Source of the DNA: Acinetobacter pittii ANC 4050
GTDB taxonomy: Bacteria; Pseudomonadota; Gammaproteobacteria; Pseudomonadales; Moraxellaceae
Direction: 5' to 3'
Assembly: GCF_000399685.1 (NCBI RefSeq)
Contig: NZ_KB976987.1
Coordinates: 3,772,827-3,836,826, forward strand
Length of the DNA: 64,000 nucleotides
Shown: positions 16,864 through 27,052 of the stretch, piece by piece
How the letters are laid out: each line of letters begins with the position of its first letter
How positions within the stretch are numbered: the first letter of the stretch is position 1
The notes under the pieces: model-generated
What the model saw: the letters and a program-made list of their open reading frames with translations, nothing else
Told to the model about the DNA's origin: nothing
The model's database searches: none
Made by a program: the position numbers and the translations under genes

Positions 16864-18318
16864 TTATTGCTTTTTAAGTTCAGCACTAGATGGTTGATTA
16901 ACCACTGTATCTGAAGTATTTGCTTTTAAACCACCACCTAGAGTTTTGTATAACTCGATTTGGTTGTTTAAGTTTGCTTGTTGAAGCAATAACAAACCTT
17001 GTTCTGCTGAATAAGATGAACGCTGTGCATCAAGAACCGTTAAGTAACTATCAATACCAGCACGGAAGCGGGCATTTGAAAGTGTGTAGTTGCGGTTAGT
17101 TGCTTCTACTAAACGTTGTTGAGCTGTTAAACGCTCACCAATGTTGGCACGAGTTGCAAGTGCGTCATTCACTTCACGGAACGCAGACTGAACTGATTTT
17201 TCATAATCAGACAGTGCAATTTTCTGATCAGTTTCAGAAATTTTTACATTGGCACGACGAGTGCCCCAGTCAAAGATTGGTAAATCTAAGCTTGGACCAA
17301 TTGACCATACAAAACCACCAGACTTAAATAGATCACTTAAGTCAGTTGATGCGTAACCTGCAGAACCCGTTAAGCTAATCGTTGGGAATAAACGTGCTTT
17401 TGCAGCACCGATATTCGCACCAGCAGCGCTTAAGTTATATTCGGCAGCTTTTACATCTGGACGGTTGTTAAGCAAGTCACTTGGTAAACCAGCGGTAAAC
17501 ACATTTTGTTGAGTAATGCGTTTTACAGGTTGGGTTGGCAACAAGTTTTGTGGAACTGATTGGCCTACTAACAAGTTCAACAAGTTTTGTGCTTGAGCAA
17601 TCTGTGTTTTGTAGTTCGCTACATCATTACGCGCAGTTTCTACAGAAATCTGTGCCTGACGTAGTGGTACTTCACTATCGATACCCACATCAAAACGTTT
17701 TTTGTTGAGATTGTAAGAGTCTTGCTGTGCTTTAAGTGTTTGCTCTGCAAGTCTTAAATTCGCTGTTGCGAAAGAATAGTTTAACCACGCTTGAGCAACT
17801 TGACTGATTAGACTGATTTGAGTCGAATCACGTGCACTTTGTGTTGAAAGGTAACTATCTAACGCAGCATCTTTTAAGCTACGTACACGGCCCCAAAAAT
17901 CAAGCTCATAGGCAGTTACACCCAAACCTACTTGATAAGTAGAGTAGGGGTTATTCGGATCACGGCTTTGTGAAACCTGACGAATTGCACTACCACTTGC
18001 TCCGATTGTTGGAAGCTGGTTGTTCTGCGTAATTCGATATTGCTGTTGAGCACGTTCGATATTGAGCGTTGCTGTACGTAAGTCGCGGTTGTTGGCAAGT
18101 GCCAAATCAATCACTCCGAGCAAACGAGGGTCAGCAAAGAACTGTTTGTAACCCTGTTCAGCAATAGACGTACCAGAAGCGCTATATGCATAGCTTTGTG
18201 GAATATCGGTTTTCACGACTGGTTCTGGGCCGCGCATGCTTTGACAAGCTGACAAAGCAAGCGCAAGTGCAGATACCGCAATGCTACGACCTGAAATAGA
18301 CCATACGTTTTGCATCAC
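16864..18318 (-). CDS. adeK: AdeK outer-membrane efflux channel
   Basis: TolC/OprM-like outer-membrane lipoprotein (484 aa), exit duct of the AdeIJK RND pump, which gives Acinetobacter intrinsic multidrug tolerance. It has a lipoprotein signal ending LSAC (Cys about 25), then two repeated OEP domains of long helices and beta strands (YELDFWGRVRSLKDAALDSY; LPIFDWGTRRANVKI). The start overlaps the adeJ stop by 4 bases, giving translational coupling. Confidence 0.96.
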   Translation of the reverse strand: MMQNVWSISGRSIAVSALALALSACQSMRGPEPVVKTDIPQSYAYSASGTSIAEQGYKQFFADPRLLGVIDLALANNRDLRTATLNIERAQQQYRITQNNQLPTIGASGSAIRQVSQSRDPNNPYSTYQVGLGVTAYELDFWGRVRSLKDAALDSYLSTQSARDSTQISLISQVAQAWLNYSFATANLRLAEQTLKAQQDSYNLNKKRFDVGIDSEVPLRQAQISVETARNDVANYKTQIAQAQNLLNLLVGQSVPQNLLPTQPVKRITQQNVFTAGLPSDLLNNRPDVKAAEYNLSAAGANIGAAKARLFPTISLTGSAGYASTDLSDLFKSGGFVWSIGPSLDLPIFDWGTRRANVKISETDQKIALSDYEKSVQSAFREVNDALATRANIGERLTAQQRLVEATNRNYTLSNARFRAGIDSYLTVLDAQRSSYSAEQGLLLLQQANLNNQIELYKTLGGGLKANTSDTVVNQPSSAELKKQ

Positions 18319-21300
18319 GATTTATGCTCCTGAGTGTTTATGGTTTTTGGTTTGTACTTAAAGATACTACGAATCCACACATAGAATACAGGGATAAAGA
18401 AGATACCTAAGAACGTTGCACTGAGTACGCCACCGAGTACACCGTAACCGACAGAGTGCTGACTTCCTGCACCAGCACCTGTTGAAAGGGCAAGCGGAAG
18501 TACACCAAAACCGAAGGCAAGGGTAGTCATGATAATTGGACGTAAACGCATTTTTGCGGCATGTAAAGTTGCCTCAATCAGATCTTCACCTTTTTCCTGC
18601 AGCTCTTTTGCGAACTCAACAATCAAGATCGCATTTTTTGCAGAAAGACCGATTACCGCGATCATCGCTACCTGGAAGTAAATGTTATTTGAGAGATTTG
18701 GATCTCCTTTAATAATCATGCCCAAGTAAGTTAATACGATTGCACCAATAATACCGAGTGGTACTACAAGTAAAACCGAGAACGGAATCGACCAGCTTTC
18801 ATACAATGCAGCCAAGCAAAGGAAAACGATTAACAAGGAAAGTGCATATAAGAATGGAGCTTGAGCACCAGACTCACGTTCTTCAAGTGATAAACCTGTC
18901 CATTCATAGTCGAAACCTTGTAAGCCCATAGATGGTAACTTAGCAATAATTTCTTCCATCGCTTTCATTGAGTCACCAGAGCTTACGCCAGGTGCAGGTG
19001 TGCCTTGAATGTTAACCGATGACACGCCGTTATAACGTTCAAGACGTGGAGAACCATATGTCCATTCGCCAGTAGCAAATGCAGAGAACGGAACCATCTC
19101 GCCTTTGTTATTACGTACATACCACTTGTTTAAGTCTTCAGGCATCATACGGCTACCCGCATCACCTTGAACATAAACTTTTTTCACACGTCCACGATCA
19201 ACGAAATCGTTAATGTATGAGCCACCCCATGCAATACGCATCGTATTGTTAATGTCGGCAATACTCACGCCCATGGCACCAGCTTGAGCCTGATCTACAT
19301 TAATTTGATACTGAGGTGTATCTTCTTGACCATTAGGGCGAACACCCACAAGACGTTTATCTTGTGCAGCCAAACCTAAGATCGTATTACGTGCAGCAAT
19401 AAGTTTCTCATGGCCTTGGCCACTTGAATCTTTAAGTTGCAAGTTGAATCCGGCTGTTACACCTAATTCAGGCATTGCTGGAAGCTGTAATGGCATAACG
19501 TAAGATGCGTCTTTAACGATCATGTTCAATGCCATACCACGCTGAATCAATGCGCCAATTTGAGACTCAGGTGAAGTACGTTCACTCCAGTCTTTCAATT
19601 TAACGAAGCCAATACCAGCATTTTGACCAACACCTGTGAATGAGAAGCCCGAAACGGTGAAAATAGATTCCACAGTGTCTTTTTCATTCATGAAGAAGTT
19701 TGTCATGGTGTCAATCACTTTACCTGTACGGTCAAGCGTTGCATTTGGTGGTAATTGAACAAGTGTCATTACCACACCCTGATCTTCTTCTGGTAAGAAT
19801 GAAGATGGGAGTTTTTGGAACAAGAACACTAATAAAGCAATAACCACAGCGTAAAGTACGCCAGAGAAGATTTTGCCTTTAAGCATGCGATTAACACCAT
19901 TTTGGTAGCTATGCGACATGCGGTCAAAACCATTGTTAAAGCCTCTAAAGAAACGAGCAAAAATATTATTACTTGGTTCTTTGTTAGGATCATGCTGTTT
20001 TAAAATGGTTGCACAAAGTGCCGGTGTGAATGTTAACGCCACAATTAACGATAAAACCATTGCTGTTACAAGGGTAATCGAGAACTGACGGTAAATTACA
20101 CCAGTTGTACCACCAAAGAATGCCATTGGTACGAATACAGCTGTTAATACACTCGTAATACCAACTAACGCGCCAGAAATCTGTTGCATTGATCGTGAAG
20201 TCGCCGTAACCGGATCGGTATGCTCTTCACTCATAACACGTTCGACGTTCTCGACGACGACGATGGCATCATCGACCAGAAGACCAATTGCCAATACCAT
20301 GGCGAACATGGTTAAGGTGTTAATTGAGAAGCCAAAGATATTAATAACAGCGAATGTACCTAATACAACAACTGGTACAGCAAGTGTTGGAATAATCGTT
20401 GCACGCCAATTCTGTAAGAACAAGAACATGACAATGAATACCAAAATTACCGCTTCAATTAATGTGTGTACAACACTTTCAATTGAAAGACGAATAAATG
20501 GAGTTGTGTCATAAGCCAGTTTGTCTTCAAGACCCGCTGGATAGTTCTTACGTAATTCAGATAAACGATGTTCAACTGCTTCGGCAGTATCAAGTGCGTT
20601 CGCACCAGTTGCAATCTTAATTGCAAGACCAGCTGCTGGTTTACCGTTAAACTTCGAGTCGAATTGATAGTTATCAGAACCTAATTCTACGCGAGCAACA
20701 TCTTTTAATCGAACCTCAGCACCAGATGCTGTGTTCTTTAAGAAGATATTTTTAAACTGTTCAGGAGTTTGCAGCAAACTTTGTGCATTTACTGTTGCGT
20801 TAAGCACTTGACCTTGTACAGCCGGTGCACCACCTAATTGACCTACAGCTACTTGTGAGTTTTGCGCTTGTAAAGCTGTCGCAATATCACTAGGTGTAAG
20901 CTGATAACTGGTTAACTTAGCTGGATCAAGCCAGATACGCATTGCGTATGAACCACCAAAGACCGTTACCTCACCAACACCAGCCACACGGCTAAGCGGT
21001 TCTTTAATAGACGAGTTTACATAGTCTTTAATGTCAGAGTCAGACAAGTTGTTATCTGGTGAATAAAATGCAATAACTTGCAAGAAGCTTGCACCAGATT
21101 TAGTAACAGTTACACCTTGACGTTGTACATCTTCAGGTAAAAGTGCAGTTGCAGATTGCAGCTTGTTTTGAACCTGAACCTGTGCAATATCTGGATCAAT
21201 ACCTTGTTCAAAGTTTAATTGAATAGAGGCTTGACCGTTACCAGCACTGTTAGATGAAATATAACGTAAACCATCTAGACCATTCATTTGTTGTTCAATG

Positions 21301-21491
21301 ATCTGGGTTACGGTGTTTTCAACAGTCTCAGCCGATGCACCAGGATAAGTTGCAGCAATCGTAACTGTCGGCGGTGCAATCGTCGGATACTGTGCAATAG
21401 GCATTTTTGTTAGCGTGAGAATACCCGCCAACATAATGACTAATGCAATCACCCACGCAAAAATGGGGCGATGAATAAAAAATTGTGCCAT
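18315..21491 (-). CDS. adeJ: AdeJ RND multidrug efflux transporter
   Basis: HAE1-type resistance-nodulation-division pump (1058 aa) in the inner membrane, proton-driven. Twelve membrane segments and two large periplasmic loops are as expected. The proton-relay residues are present: Asp407-Asp408 in GLLVDDAIVVVENV and a Lys near residue 952 in IGLSAKNAILIVEF. I recognise it as AdeJ. It lies 12 nt after adeI and overlaps adeK. Full length, no disruption seen. Confidence 0.97.
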   Translation of the reverse strand: MAQFFIHRPIFAWVIALVIMLAGILTLTKMPIAQYPTIAPPTVTIAATYPGASAETVENTVTQIIEQQMNGLDGLRYISSNSAGNGQASIQLNFEQGIDPDIAQVQVQNKLQSATALLPEDVQRQGVTVTKSGASFLQVIAFYSPDNNLSDSDIKDYVNSSIKEPLSRVAGVGEVTVFGGSYAMRIWLDPAKLTSYQLTPSDIATALQAQNSQVAVGQLGGAPAVQGQVLNATVNAQSLLQTPEQFKNIFLKNTASGAEVRLKDVARVELGSDNYQFDSKFNGKPAAGLAIKIATGANALDTAEAVEHRLSELRKNYPAGLEDKLAYDTTPFIRLSIESVVHTLIEAVILVFIVMFLFLQNWRATIIPTLAVPVVVLGTFAVINIFGFSINTLTMFAMVLAIGLLVDDAIVVVENVERVMSEEHTDPVTATSRSMQQISGALVGITSVLTAVFVPMAFFGGTTGVIYRQFSITLVTAMVLSLIVALTFTPALCATILKQHDPNKEPSNNIFARFFRGFNNGFDRMSHSYQNGVNRMLKGKIFSGVLYAVVIALLVFLFQKLPSSFLPEEDQGVVMTLVQLPPNATLDRTGKVIDTMTNFFMNEKDTVESIFTVSGFSFTGVGQNAGIGFVKLKDWSERTSPESQIGALIQRGMALNMIVKDASYVMPLQLPAMPELGVTAGFNLQLKDSSGQGHEKLIAARNTILGLAAQDKRLVGVRPNGQEDTPQYQINVDQAQAGAMGVSIADINNTMRIAWGGSYINDFVDRGRVKKVYVQGDAGSRMMPEDLNKWYVRNNKGEMVPFSAFATGEWTYGSPRLERYNGVSSVNIQGTPAPGVSSGDSMKAMEEIIAKLPSMGLQGFDYEWTGLSLEERESGAQAPFLYALSLLIVFLCLAALYESWSIPFSVLLVVPLGIIGAIVLTYLGMIIKGDPNLSNNIYFQVAMIAVIGLSAKNAILIVEFAKELQEKGEDLIEATLHAAKMRLRPIIMTTLAFGFGVLPLALSTGAGAGSQHSVGYGVLGGVLSATFLGIFFIPVFYVWIRSIFKYKPKTINTQEHKS

Positions 21492-21503
21492 TCAATCTAC
21501 CCC

Positions 21504-22754
21504 TTATGCATTTGAAGATGCTTTCTGTTCTGCTTGAGGTTTACCTGATTGAGCCGGTTTTGTCGCATTTGGAGCTGCGCCTTGTGGATTTGCTGGTTGA
21601 GCTTGGTAAGGTTTTGCTGAAACTTCTTGCCCTTCTTTAACCTTGGCAACACCATCAACAATCACTTTATCACCAACTTTAAGACCGTTAGTCACAATCC
21701 AGTTTTGTCCTTGAACACCAGAGGTTTCAACAGGACGACTCTCAACAGTACCTTTGGCATTAACAAGCATTGCTACAGCTTGACCTGTAGGTAAACGCGT
21801 AATTGCAGCTTGAGGAATCAGGTAAGCATTAGGCACTACACCTTGAACAATCTGTGCAGTGGTATACATGCCTGGAAGTAACAGGTGATTCGGGTTTGAG
21901 AATACGGCACGTAAAGTAATCGTTCCTGTATCCTGATTAACCGAAGCATCAGAGAAAGCAAGTTGTCCTTCGATTGGATAGGTTGAACCATCTTCGAGCT
22001 TCAATTTCACTTTCGTGTTGTTACTATTGTTTAAACTGCCTTTGCTGAGTTGTTGACGTAAACGCAATAACTCGGCACTAGACTGGTTAATATCAACGTA
22101 AATCGGGTCTAACTGCTGAATCGTCACTAAAGGATCAGTTTGATTTGCAGTAACTAAAGCACCTGCTGTAACAGAAGAACGTCCAGACTGACCAGAAATT
22201 GGTGAACGAATTGTAGAGTAACCAAGATCAACATTTGCATTCGTTACTTGAGCTTTTGCTGCAGAAACTTGTGCTTCGGCAACATTAACCTGACCAAGTA
22301 AGTCGTCATATTCCTGTCTAGATACAGCATTACTTGAAACAAGTTGCTTATAACGGTTTAGCTTGGTACGTAGTGAAGCTAGATTTGCCTGTTGTTGTAA
22401 AAGAGCAGCTTTTGCATTCTCAAGCGTTGCACGGTTCGTTCTAGAGTCGAGCTCATAAAGCGCCTGACCTTCACGAACATAGCTTCCTTCAGCAAACAAG
22501 CGTTTTAAAATCACACCGCTTGTTTGAGGGCGAACTTCAGAAATTTGATATGCTGAAGTACGGCCAGAAAGCTCAACGCTTTGTTCAACACTTTGTGGTT
22601 GAGCAACAATAACACCTACTTCTGCAGGCGGCATTTTCTGAGCAGCAGCAGCTTGCTGTTTCTCATCGGAGCCTTTGCTACAACCAACAAGTGCGATACT
22701 TGTTGCTAATGCGCAAGCAGTAAGGGCAGGAGCCCAAAGCTTAGCCGACATCAT
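21504..22754 (-). CDS. adeI: AdeI membrane-fusion protein
   Basis: Periplasmic adaptor (416 aa) linking AdeJ to AdeK. It is a lipoprotein with signal peptide and lipobox ending LVGC (Cys about 25). A split lipoyl/barrel-sandwich domain flanks an alpha-helical hairpin (about 100-170), followed by beta-barrel and membrane-proximal domains. The C-terminus is Pro/Ala/Gln-rich low complexity. Only 24 nt separate it from the upstream PAP2 gene, so the main adeIJK promoter may lie before that gene. Confidence 0.96.
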   Translation of the reverse strand: MMSAKLWAPALTACALATSIALVGCSKGSDEKQQAAAAQKMPPAEVGVIVAQPQSVEQSVELSGRTSAYQISEVRPQTSGVILKRLFAEGSYVREGQALYELDSRTNRATLENAKAALLQQQANLASLRTKLNRYKQLVSSNAVSRQEYDDLLGQVNVAEAQVSAAKAQVTNANVDLGYSTIRSPISGQSGRSSVTAGALVTANQTDPLVTIQQLDPIYVDINQSSAELLRLRQQLSKGSLNNSNNTKVKLKLEDGSTYPIEGQLAFSDASVNQDTGTITLRAVFSNPNHLLLPGMYTTAQIVQGVVPNAYLIPQAAITRLPTGQAVAMLVNAKGTVESRPVETSGVQGQNWIVTNGLKVGDKVIVDGVAKVKEGQEVSAKPYQAQPANPQGAAPNATKPAQSGKPQAEQKASSNA

Positions 22755-22778
22755 TGTTCCACCTCGTTTAGATAAAAT

Positions 22779-23405
22779 CTAAAAATATATTTGTTTTCTA
22801 CTTAACCTACTTTGTGTTTGTAATAACCAGAGCCAAAGCAGTGCAATCCAAATAAAACCTATGCCCCAACCGGCGAGTACATCTGTTGGAAAATGAACTC
22901 CAGCATATATTCTTGAAAGCCCCATGCAAATAAACCAAAAACAGGAGATCAAAATGATATAAGGAGAGTTAATGTTGGGCCTATGGCATAACATTAACAT
23001 TGCCAGACAAGCTAGTGTTGATGCATAAACACTATGTGCACTTGGGAACGATGCACCATAACTTTCGACAATATGATATGCCTGTGAAGGTCTAGGACGG
23101 TCAACACACCACTTGAGCAGCCAACCCATGGTGATACTGCCAAGAACCCCCACGCTAATGAAAATAACAGTAATATATTTTTTATACCATGCTTGATATA
23201 CACATACCAGAAAGGATAAAAAACATACAAAAGGCATACCGCCTATACGTGCTAAAAAGATCGTAATAGAGTTAAGATAATCTGAACGATTTTCACTCAA
23301 TATTTGAACGGTGAGAAGATCCAAAGATTGAAGTCTCGGTACAAAAAGACCAAGAACACCTAATCCTAAAAAAATACAACCAATAAAAAGCAATATATAG
23401 GGCAT
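22779..23405 (-). CDS. PAP2-family phosphatase upstream of adeIJK
   Basis: 208-aa membrane phosphatase with all three PAP2 motifs intact: KWCVDRPRP, SFPSAHSVYAS and SRIYAGVHFPTDVLAG. It has about six hydrophobic segments. Likely substrates are membrane lipid phosphates such as undecaprenyl pyrophosphate or phosphatidylglycerol phosphate; which is unknown. The same-strand 24-nt gap to adeI and the promoter at 23456-23484 suggest a PAP2-adeIJK transcript. Confidence 0.9.
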   Translation of the reverse strand: MPYILLFIGCIFLGLGVLGLFVPRLQSLDLLTVQILSENRSDYLNSITIFLARIGGMPFVCFLSFLVCVYQAWYKKYITVIFISVGVLGSITMGWLLKWCVDRPRPSQAYHIVESYGASFPSAHSVYASTLACLAMLMLCHRPNINSPYIILISCFWFICMGLSRIYAGVHFPTDVLAGWGIGFIWIALLWLWLLQTQSRLSRKQIYF

Positions 23406-23452
23406 GTATATACCTTTGCTTATTCAAGCAGTGTCCACTACTGAAAGCCGTT

Positions 23453-23484
23453 AAAAGTGTACTTGCCAGTACACTTTTTTTCAA
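23453..23484 (-). promoter_or_regulatory. Promoter with overlapping palindromic operator for PAP2-adeIJK
   Basis: On the minus strand: TTGAAA (23484-23479), 17 nt, TACACT (23461-23456). An 11-bp-arm palindrome (AAAAGTGTACT at 23453-23463, AGTACACTTTT at 23468-23478, 4-nt spacer) covers the -10 and spacer. That geometry fits a TetR-type repressor, and AdeN is the known TetR-family repressor of adeIJK; the assignment is inference. The hairpin could instead be the terminator of the upstream Gcr-type gene, but only four Ts follow it on that strand. Confidence 0.55.
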
Positions 23485-23588
23485 GCCTGATAGATCATCG
23501 TAAATTCATTTTGAAATTTTTTTAACATTTGGAAAAACAATCACAACAAAATTGACGAAAGTCACATTCTGTGTACAAAGCAAAACTT

Positions 23589-25649
23589 TTAGTGTTCTGT
23601 TTTTTTTCCGCTATTTGTTGACGTATTTTCTTCAAGTTCTAATGGTTGTTTTGGTGGCCAGAAAAAATCGCTTGGGCGAGTCAGAAAATGGGTCATGACT
23701 AACTTGGCTAAAGGTTTCCATTGTTCAAAGCGAACTCGACGCGCTCGTAATGCCACAATAATAGTCAGGGTGAAACTCACGAATAAGTTAGTAAGACCAA
23801 TACATAGCACACCGAGAAAGGACACTATAATCAAGCCAATATCCGGGCTGCCATTAATGGTCATCAAACCTTGAATAAAGTTAGCAGATGCAAAGGCAAT
23901 ATGACGAATATCTAAAGGTAAGCCTAAAATAAAGCCTATGGTCCCCATACTTCCTAACATGATCCCGAATAAGAAGTTACCGGCTAAAGCACCTAAATTA
24001 CGTTCAATATATTCAGCAAAACGATTAAGTCGATCTTGCCCAAACCAGTTAGCTAAACGACGATGCGCTCTTAAGCGTGGACCAACTTTTCGATAAACAG
24101 CCATGTTGTCAAAATATCCAGCAATTAGACCGGACAAAAATAGACATACTCCCGCAATTGCGGCATGAGGCACTGCTAATGACGTAAAGGGGTTTAAGCT
24201 GTGTAGTAAATAGGTCGCCTTGGTATGGGTTAATAACGGTTCATCGAGGTAAAACTGCCAAGCAAAAGTAATCAGTGCTGCAGTAGGGATTGCAATTGAA
24301 ATGTTACCTAAAATAGCAATGAACTGCGTTCGGATAATATTAATAATGAGGGCCGCTAACTCTGCAATCTGAGCTGTTTTAGAACCTTTACGCTGTTGTA
24401 CCGTTGCAGCGAGGGCCGCAGCAGTCATAGCGGGTTGTTTGGTTGCAACAGTAAAGTGCAGAACATGAATCAGAATGAAACCCAGAGAATAATTCATACT
24501 GAACGTAAAGGCTTGCATGAGCGGAGCCATGGTCATTCTTGATGCAAGAATTTTTAAAGATGCCATAAAGGCAATAATGACACCGGCACCTGCGGCTGCT
24601 TTATACATTCCCCAAAAGCCTTTGGTATCTGTACTTACATAATGCTCACCTGTACGGCTGGCATTTTCGGTAACTTGAAAGGCAATGAGCTCACTAGTTG
24701 TGCTGAGTAAAGAGCGCACACTTTTTTCACTGTAGTGCGCCTTGGTTAAATCAGAAATAAGATGTCCTAAGGAAACATATTTTCCATGAGTGTTGTCTAC
24801 GACCAGATAAAGTAATAATTCAATACGATCAAGACATTGTTCAAGTAATGACAGTAAATAAGTCAAACTTAAACTAACACCAATTCTTTTCGTAGCACGG
24901 CGAATCTTTAATACAACATCCCGACATTGTTCCAACATAACGAATGCTTGTGACGCATCGGGAGGAGCAATAACTGCAATTTCATGATCAGAAAGTTCTT
25001 GTTTCTTATATTTTTCTATAAACTCAATAATTTCACGATTTTGAACTAAAAATGGAGATTCATATTCCGTTAATTCTGGTTGAGCATTAATAAATTCGGG
25101 ATAAAGTCCAATTCCACTAATTCGATAAGATAAGACAGTGATGGCTTTAATCATTTCACTTTGAATGACAAGCTTTTCATCGACATTACTTTGGCTTTGC
25201 CCAATAAGACTAAATAAATTTGACCAATCTTCATCAGCAATATTATTGAGCCAGATTTTGTCACTTTCTAAATAGAAAATTTTTCCAATTAAAATTTTGA
25301 GTTGGCTTGAGTCTTCGATTAGCGGTAAAAAATGTGCTCCAAGTCTTTGTCCGAGCTGGTTCCAGAAACCATCTAAAGACAAAATCCCGCTGTCCGCATA
25401 TAAGCTGACTTGTTTATAGCGATTAATCAAACGTAATAAGAAAGTTTGTAATAAAAAGGGTGCTGTAGGTGTGCGTAAAAGACTTTCAATTAAAGCCTGT
25501 ATTTTGTTCTTAATTTCATCCGTATCCTCTGGGTCGGATGGGCGGACGACATTGACGAGTTCAATCAGTGGATTTTCATCAATGACAGCTTGAGGATCCT
25601 CAAGCTGCTTCTCCATTTTTAAAAAATGTTCTGAAAAATTTACATGCAT
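23589..25649 (-). CDS. Gcr-type 'site-specific recombinase' family membrane protein
   Basis: About 686-aa protein of the family named site-specific recombinase (Neisseria Gcr-like). It has a soluble helical N-terminal half (about 1-340) and a C-terminal half with five or more hydrophobic segments (LMQAFTFSMNYSLGFILIHVLHF; GFILGLPLDIRHIAF). No tyrosine- or serine-recombinase catalytic pattern is visible, and a membrane location argues against DNA recombination. The start is uncertain: ATG 25649, or further downstream at MEKQLEDP. It lies 14 nt after ispB on the same strand and may be co-transcribed. Confidence 0.82.
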   Translation of the reverse strand: MHVNFSEHFLKMEKQLEDPQAVIDENPLIELVNVVRPSDPEDTDEIKNKIQALIESLLRTPTAPFLLQTFLLRLINRYKQVSLYADSGILSLDGFWNQLGQRLGAHFLPLIEDSSQLKILIGKIFYLESDKIWLNNIADEDWSNLFSLIGQSQSNVDEKLVIQSEMIKAITVLSYRISGIGLYPEFINAQPELTEYESPFLVQNREIIEFIEKYKKQELSDHEIAVIAPPDASQAFVMLEQCRDVVLKIRRATKRIGVSLSLTYLLSLLEQCLDRIELLLYLVVDNTHGKYVSLGHLISDLTKAHYSEKSVRSLLSTTSELIAFQVTENASRTGEHYVSTDTKGFWGMYKAAAGAGVIIAFMASLKILASRMTMAPLMQAFTFSMNYSLGFILIHVLHFTVATKQPAMTAAALAATVQQRKGSKTAQIAELAALIINIIRTQFIAILGNISIAIPTAALITFAWQFYLDEPLLTHTKATYLLHSLNPFTSLAVPHAAIAGVCLFLSGLIAGYFDNMAVYRKVGPRLRAHRRLANWFGQDRLNRFAEYIERNLGALAGNFLFGIMLGSMGTIGFILGLPLDIRHIAFASANFIQGLMTINGSPDIGLIIVSFLGVLCIGLTNLFVSFTLTIIVALRARRVRFEQWKPLAKLVMTHFLTRPSDFFWPPKQPLELEENTSTNSGKKTEH

Positions 25650-25663
25650 AGGCAAAATAATAT

Positions 25664-26641
25664 CTATTGTATTCGATGTAACGCAAGCTGAGTTAAGTTA
25701 ATCAATGCCTGACGATACGGTGTATCGGGTAGGTTTGATAAAGCTTGCAGTGCTGCTTCTGTTTCTTCTTGAGCACGTTGGTTGCAATAATCTAAAGCAC
25801 CAGACTTCTGTACAATTTCGATGACCTGAGGTAATTGGTCTACTCCACCAGTGGCGATACTGCGACGAATAATCGCATGCTCTTCACCTGTTGAGTGTGC
25901 TAATGCAGAAATTAACGGTAAAGTTGGCTTACCTTCCATTAAATCATCACCAATATTTTTACCTAATGTTTCAGCATCTGATGTGTAGTCTAAAATATCA
26001 TCAATGATTTGGAACGCATTACCAAAATGACCAGCAAACAATCTTAATGGTTCACGGTAAGCTTCTTGCCCTGCCAAAATAGCAGCACCTTCTGTAGCCA
26101 ACTCAAACAGGCGAGACGTTTTACCATGAATAATTTTTAAATAAGTTTCTTCAGTTGTATCTGGTTGATGCTGGGATTGCAGTTGTAATACTTCACCTTC
26201 AGCAATTTCACATGTACCCGTTGAAAAGTCTTTCAATAAAGTCATGTTATTTAAATCAACCAATAAATCGAAAGCACGGGCAATAAGAAAGTCACCGACT
26301 AAAACGGCTGTTTGATTGTTCCATGTCGCATTTGCTGTAGGACGACCACGACGAAGCCCAGATTCATCTACTACATCATCATGGACTAATGTCGCAGTAT
26401 GCAACATTTCAATGATTGCAGCTAAACGCTGTGCGTTTACCATGTTATCTAAACCACAAGCACGGGCTGCAAGTAAACACATGATTGGGCGCATACGCTT
26501 TCCGCCAGCTTCAACGACATGCTTGCTGACAGACATGACTAAACCGACTTTTGAGCTAATTCCTTCATTAATCAAGTGATCCATCGCAGCAAAGTCTGAG
26601 GCAACAGGCGCAAGAATGTCTTGCTTGAAATCGATGACCAT
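25664..26641 (-). CDS. ispB: Octaprenyl/polyprenyl diphosphate synthase
   Basis: Trans-polyprenyl diphosphate synthase (325 aa) making the ubiquinone side chain. Both Asp-rich motifs are present: LVHDDVVDESGLRRGRPT (first, about residues 84-101) and QIIDDILDYTSD (second). KRMRP near residue 50 is the substrate-binding motif. The divergent arrangement with rplU-rpmA matches the common ispB/rplU/rpmA neighbourhood of gammaproteobacteria. Confidence 0.95.
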   Translation of the reverse strand: MVIDFKQDILAPVASDFAAMDHLINEGISSKVGLVMSVSKHVVEAGGKRMRPIMCLLAARACGLDNMVNAQRLAAIIEMLHTATLVHDDVVDESGLRRGRPTANATWNNQTAVLVGDFLIARAFDLLVDLNNMTLLKDFSTGTCEIAEGEVLQLQSQHQPDTTEETYLKIIHGKTSRLFELATEGAAILAGQEAYREPLRLFAGHFGNAFQIIDDILDYTSDAETLGKNIGDDLMEGKPTLPLISALAHSTGEEHAIIRRSIATGGVDQLPQVIEIVQKSGALDYCNQRAQEETEAALQALSNLPDTPYRQALINLTQLALHRIQ

Positions 26642-26964
26642 ATGAAGAAAAACCCCGTATTGGTAGATAAGTGGCGTTAGTGTATCAATTAAAGATGAGT
26701 TGCACAGGTTAACAAGTGGCTGATATTAATCATTTCTATTGTCTTTAAGCGTTCTTTGTTCTTTATTTAAGCAAAACATGATGTTTCCGGCAAAACAATA
26801 AATTTAATGACATCAGCATTAATACAACTTGTTCTTGACGCAATTTGTGTCTGGAACTGTATTTTAATTTTCATTCAGAATCAATGAAAACTGCTAAATT
26901 CCAATCCAAGCTGTTCGATTTTGTAAGAATAGGGGATCATGCTTTACTGATAGATAGAAAATAC

Positions 26965-26993
26965 TTGTCGTTTGATCAAATTTCACTTAAAAT
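26965..26993 (+). promoter_or_regulatory. Promoter of rplU-rpmA
   Basis: TTGTCG (26965-26970), 17-nt spacer, TAAAAT (26988-26993). Start predicted near 27000, giving a leader of about 83 nt. Confidence 0.55.
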
Positions 26994-27018
26994 CTGTCGC
27001 CTTGTATAACCCCAGTGG

Positions 27019-27052
27019 CGATCGTTTTAAGATCGATATATCCCTTTATCGA
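27019..27052 (+). promoter_or_regulatory. Alternative hairpins in the rplU leader
   Basis: CGATC (27019-27023) can pair with GATCG (27031-27035), or TCGATA (27033-27038) with TATCGA (27047-27052). The two stems share bases and exclude each other. Such leaders can mediate ribosomal-protein autoregulation; no function is shown here. Confidence 0.35.

Noticed and set aside
23453..23478. Palindrome interpreted only as a terminator of the Gcr-type gene
   Set aside because: The long T-run is on the wrong side for that gene and the palindrome overlays a -35/-10 pair; kept as operator, with the terminator role as an alternative.
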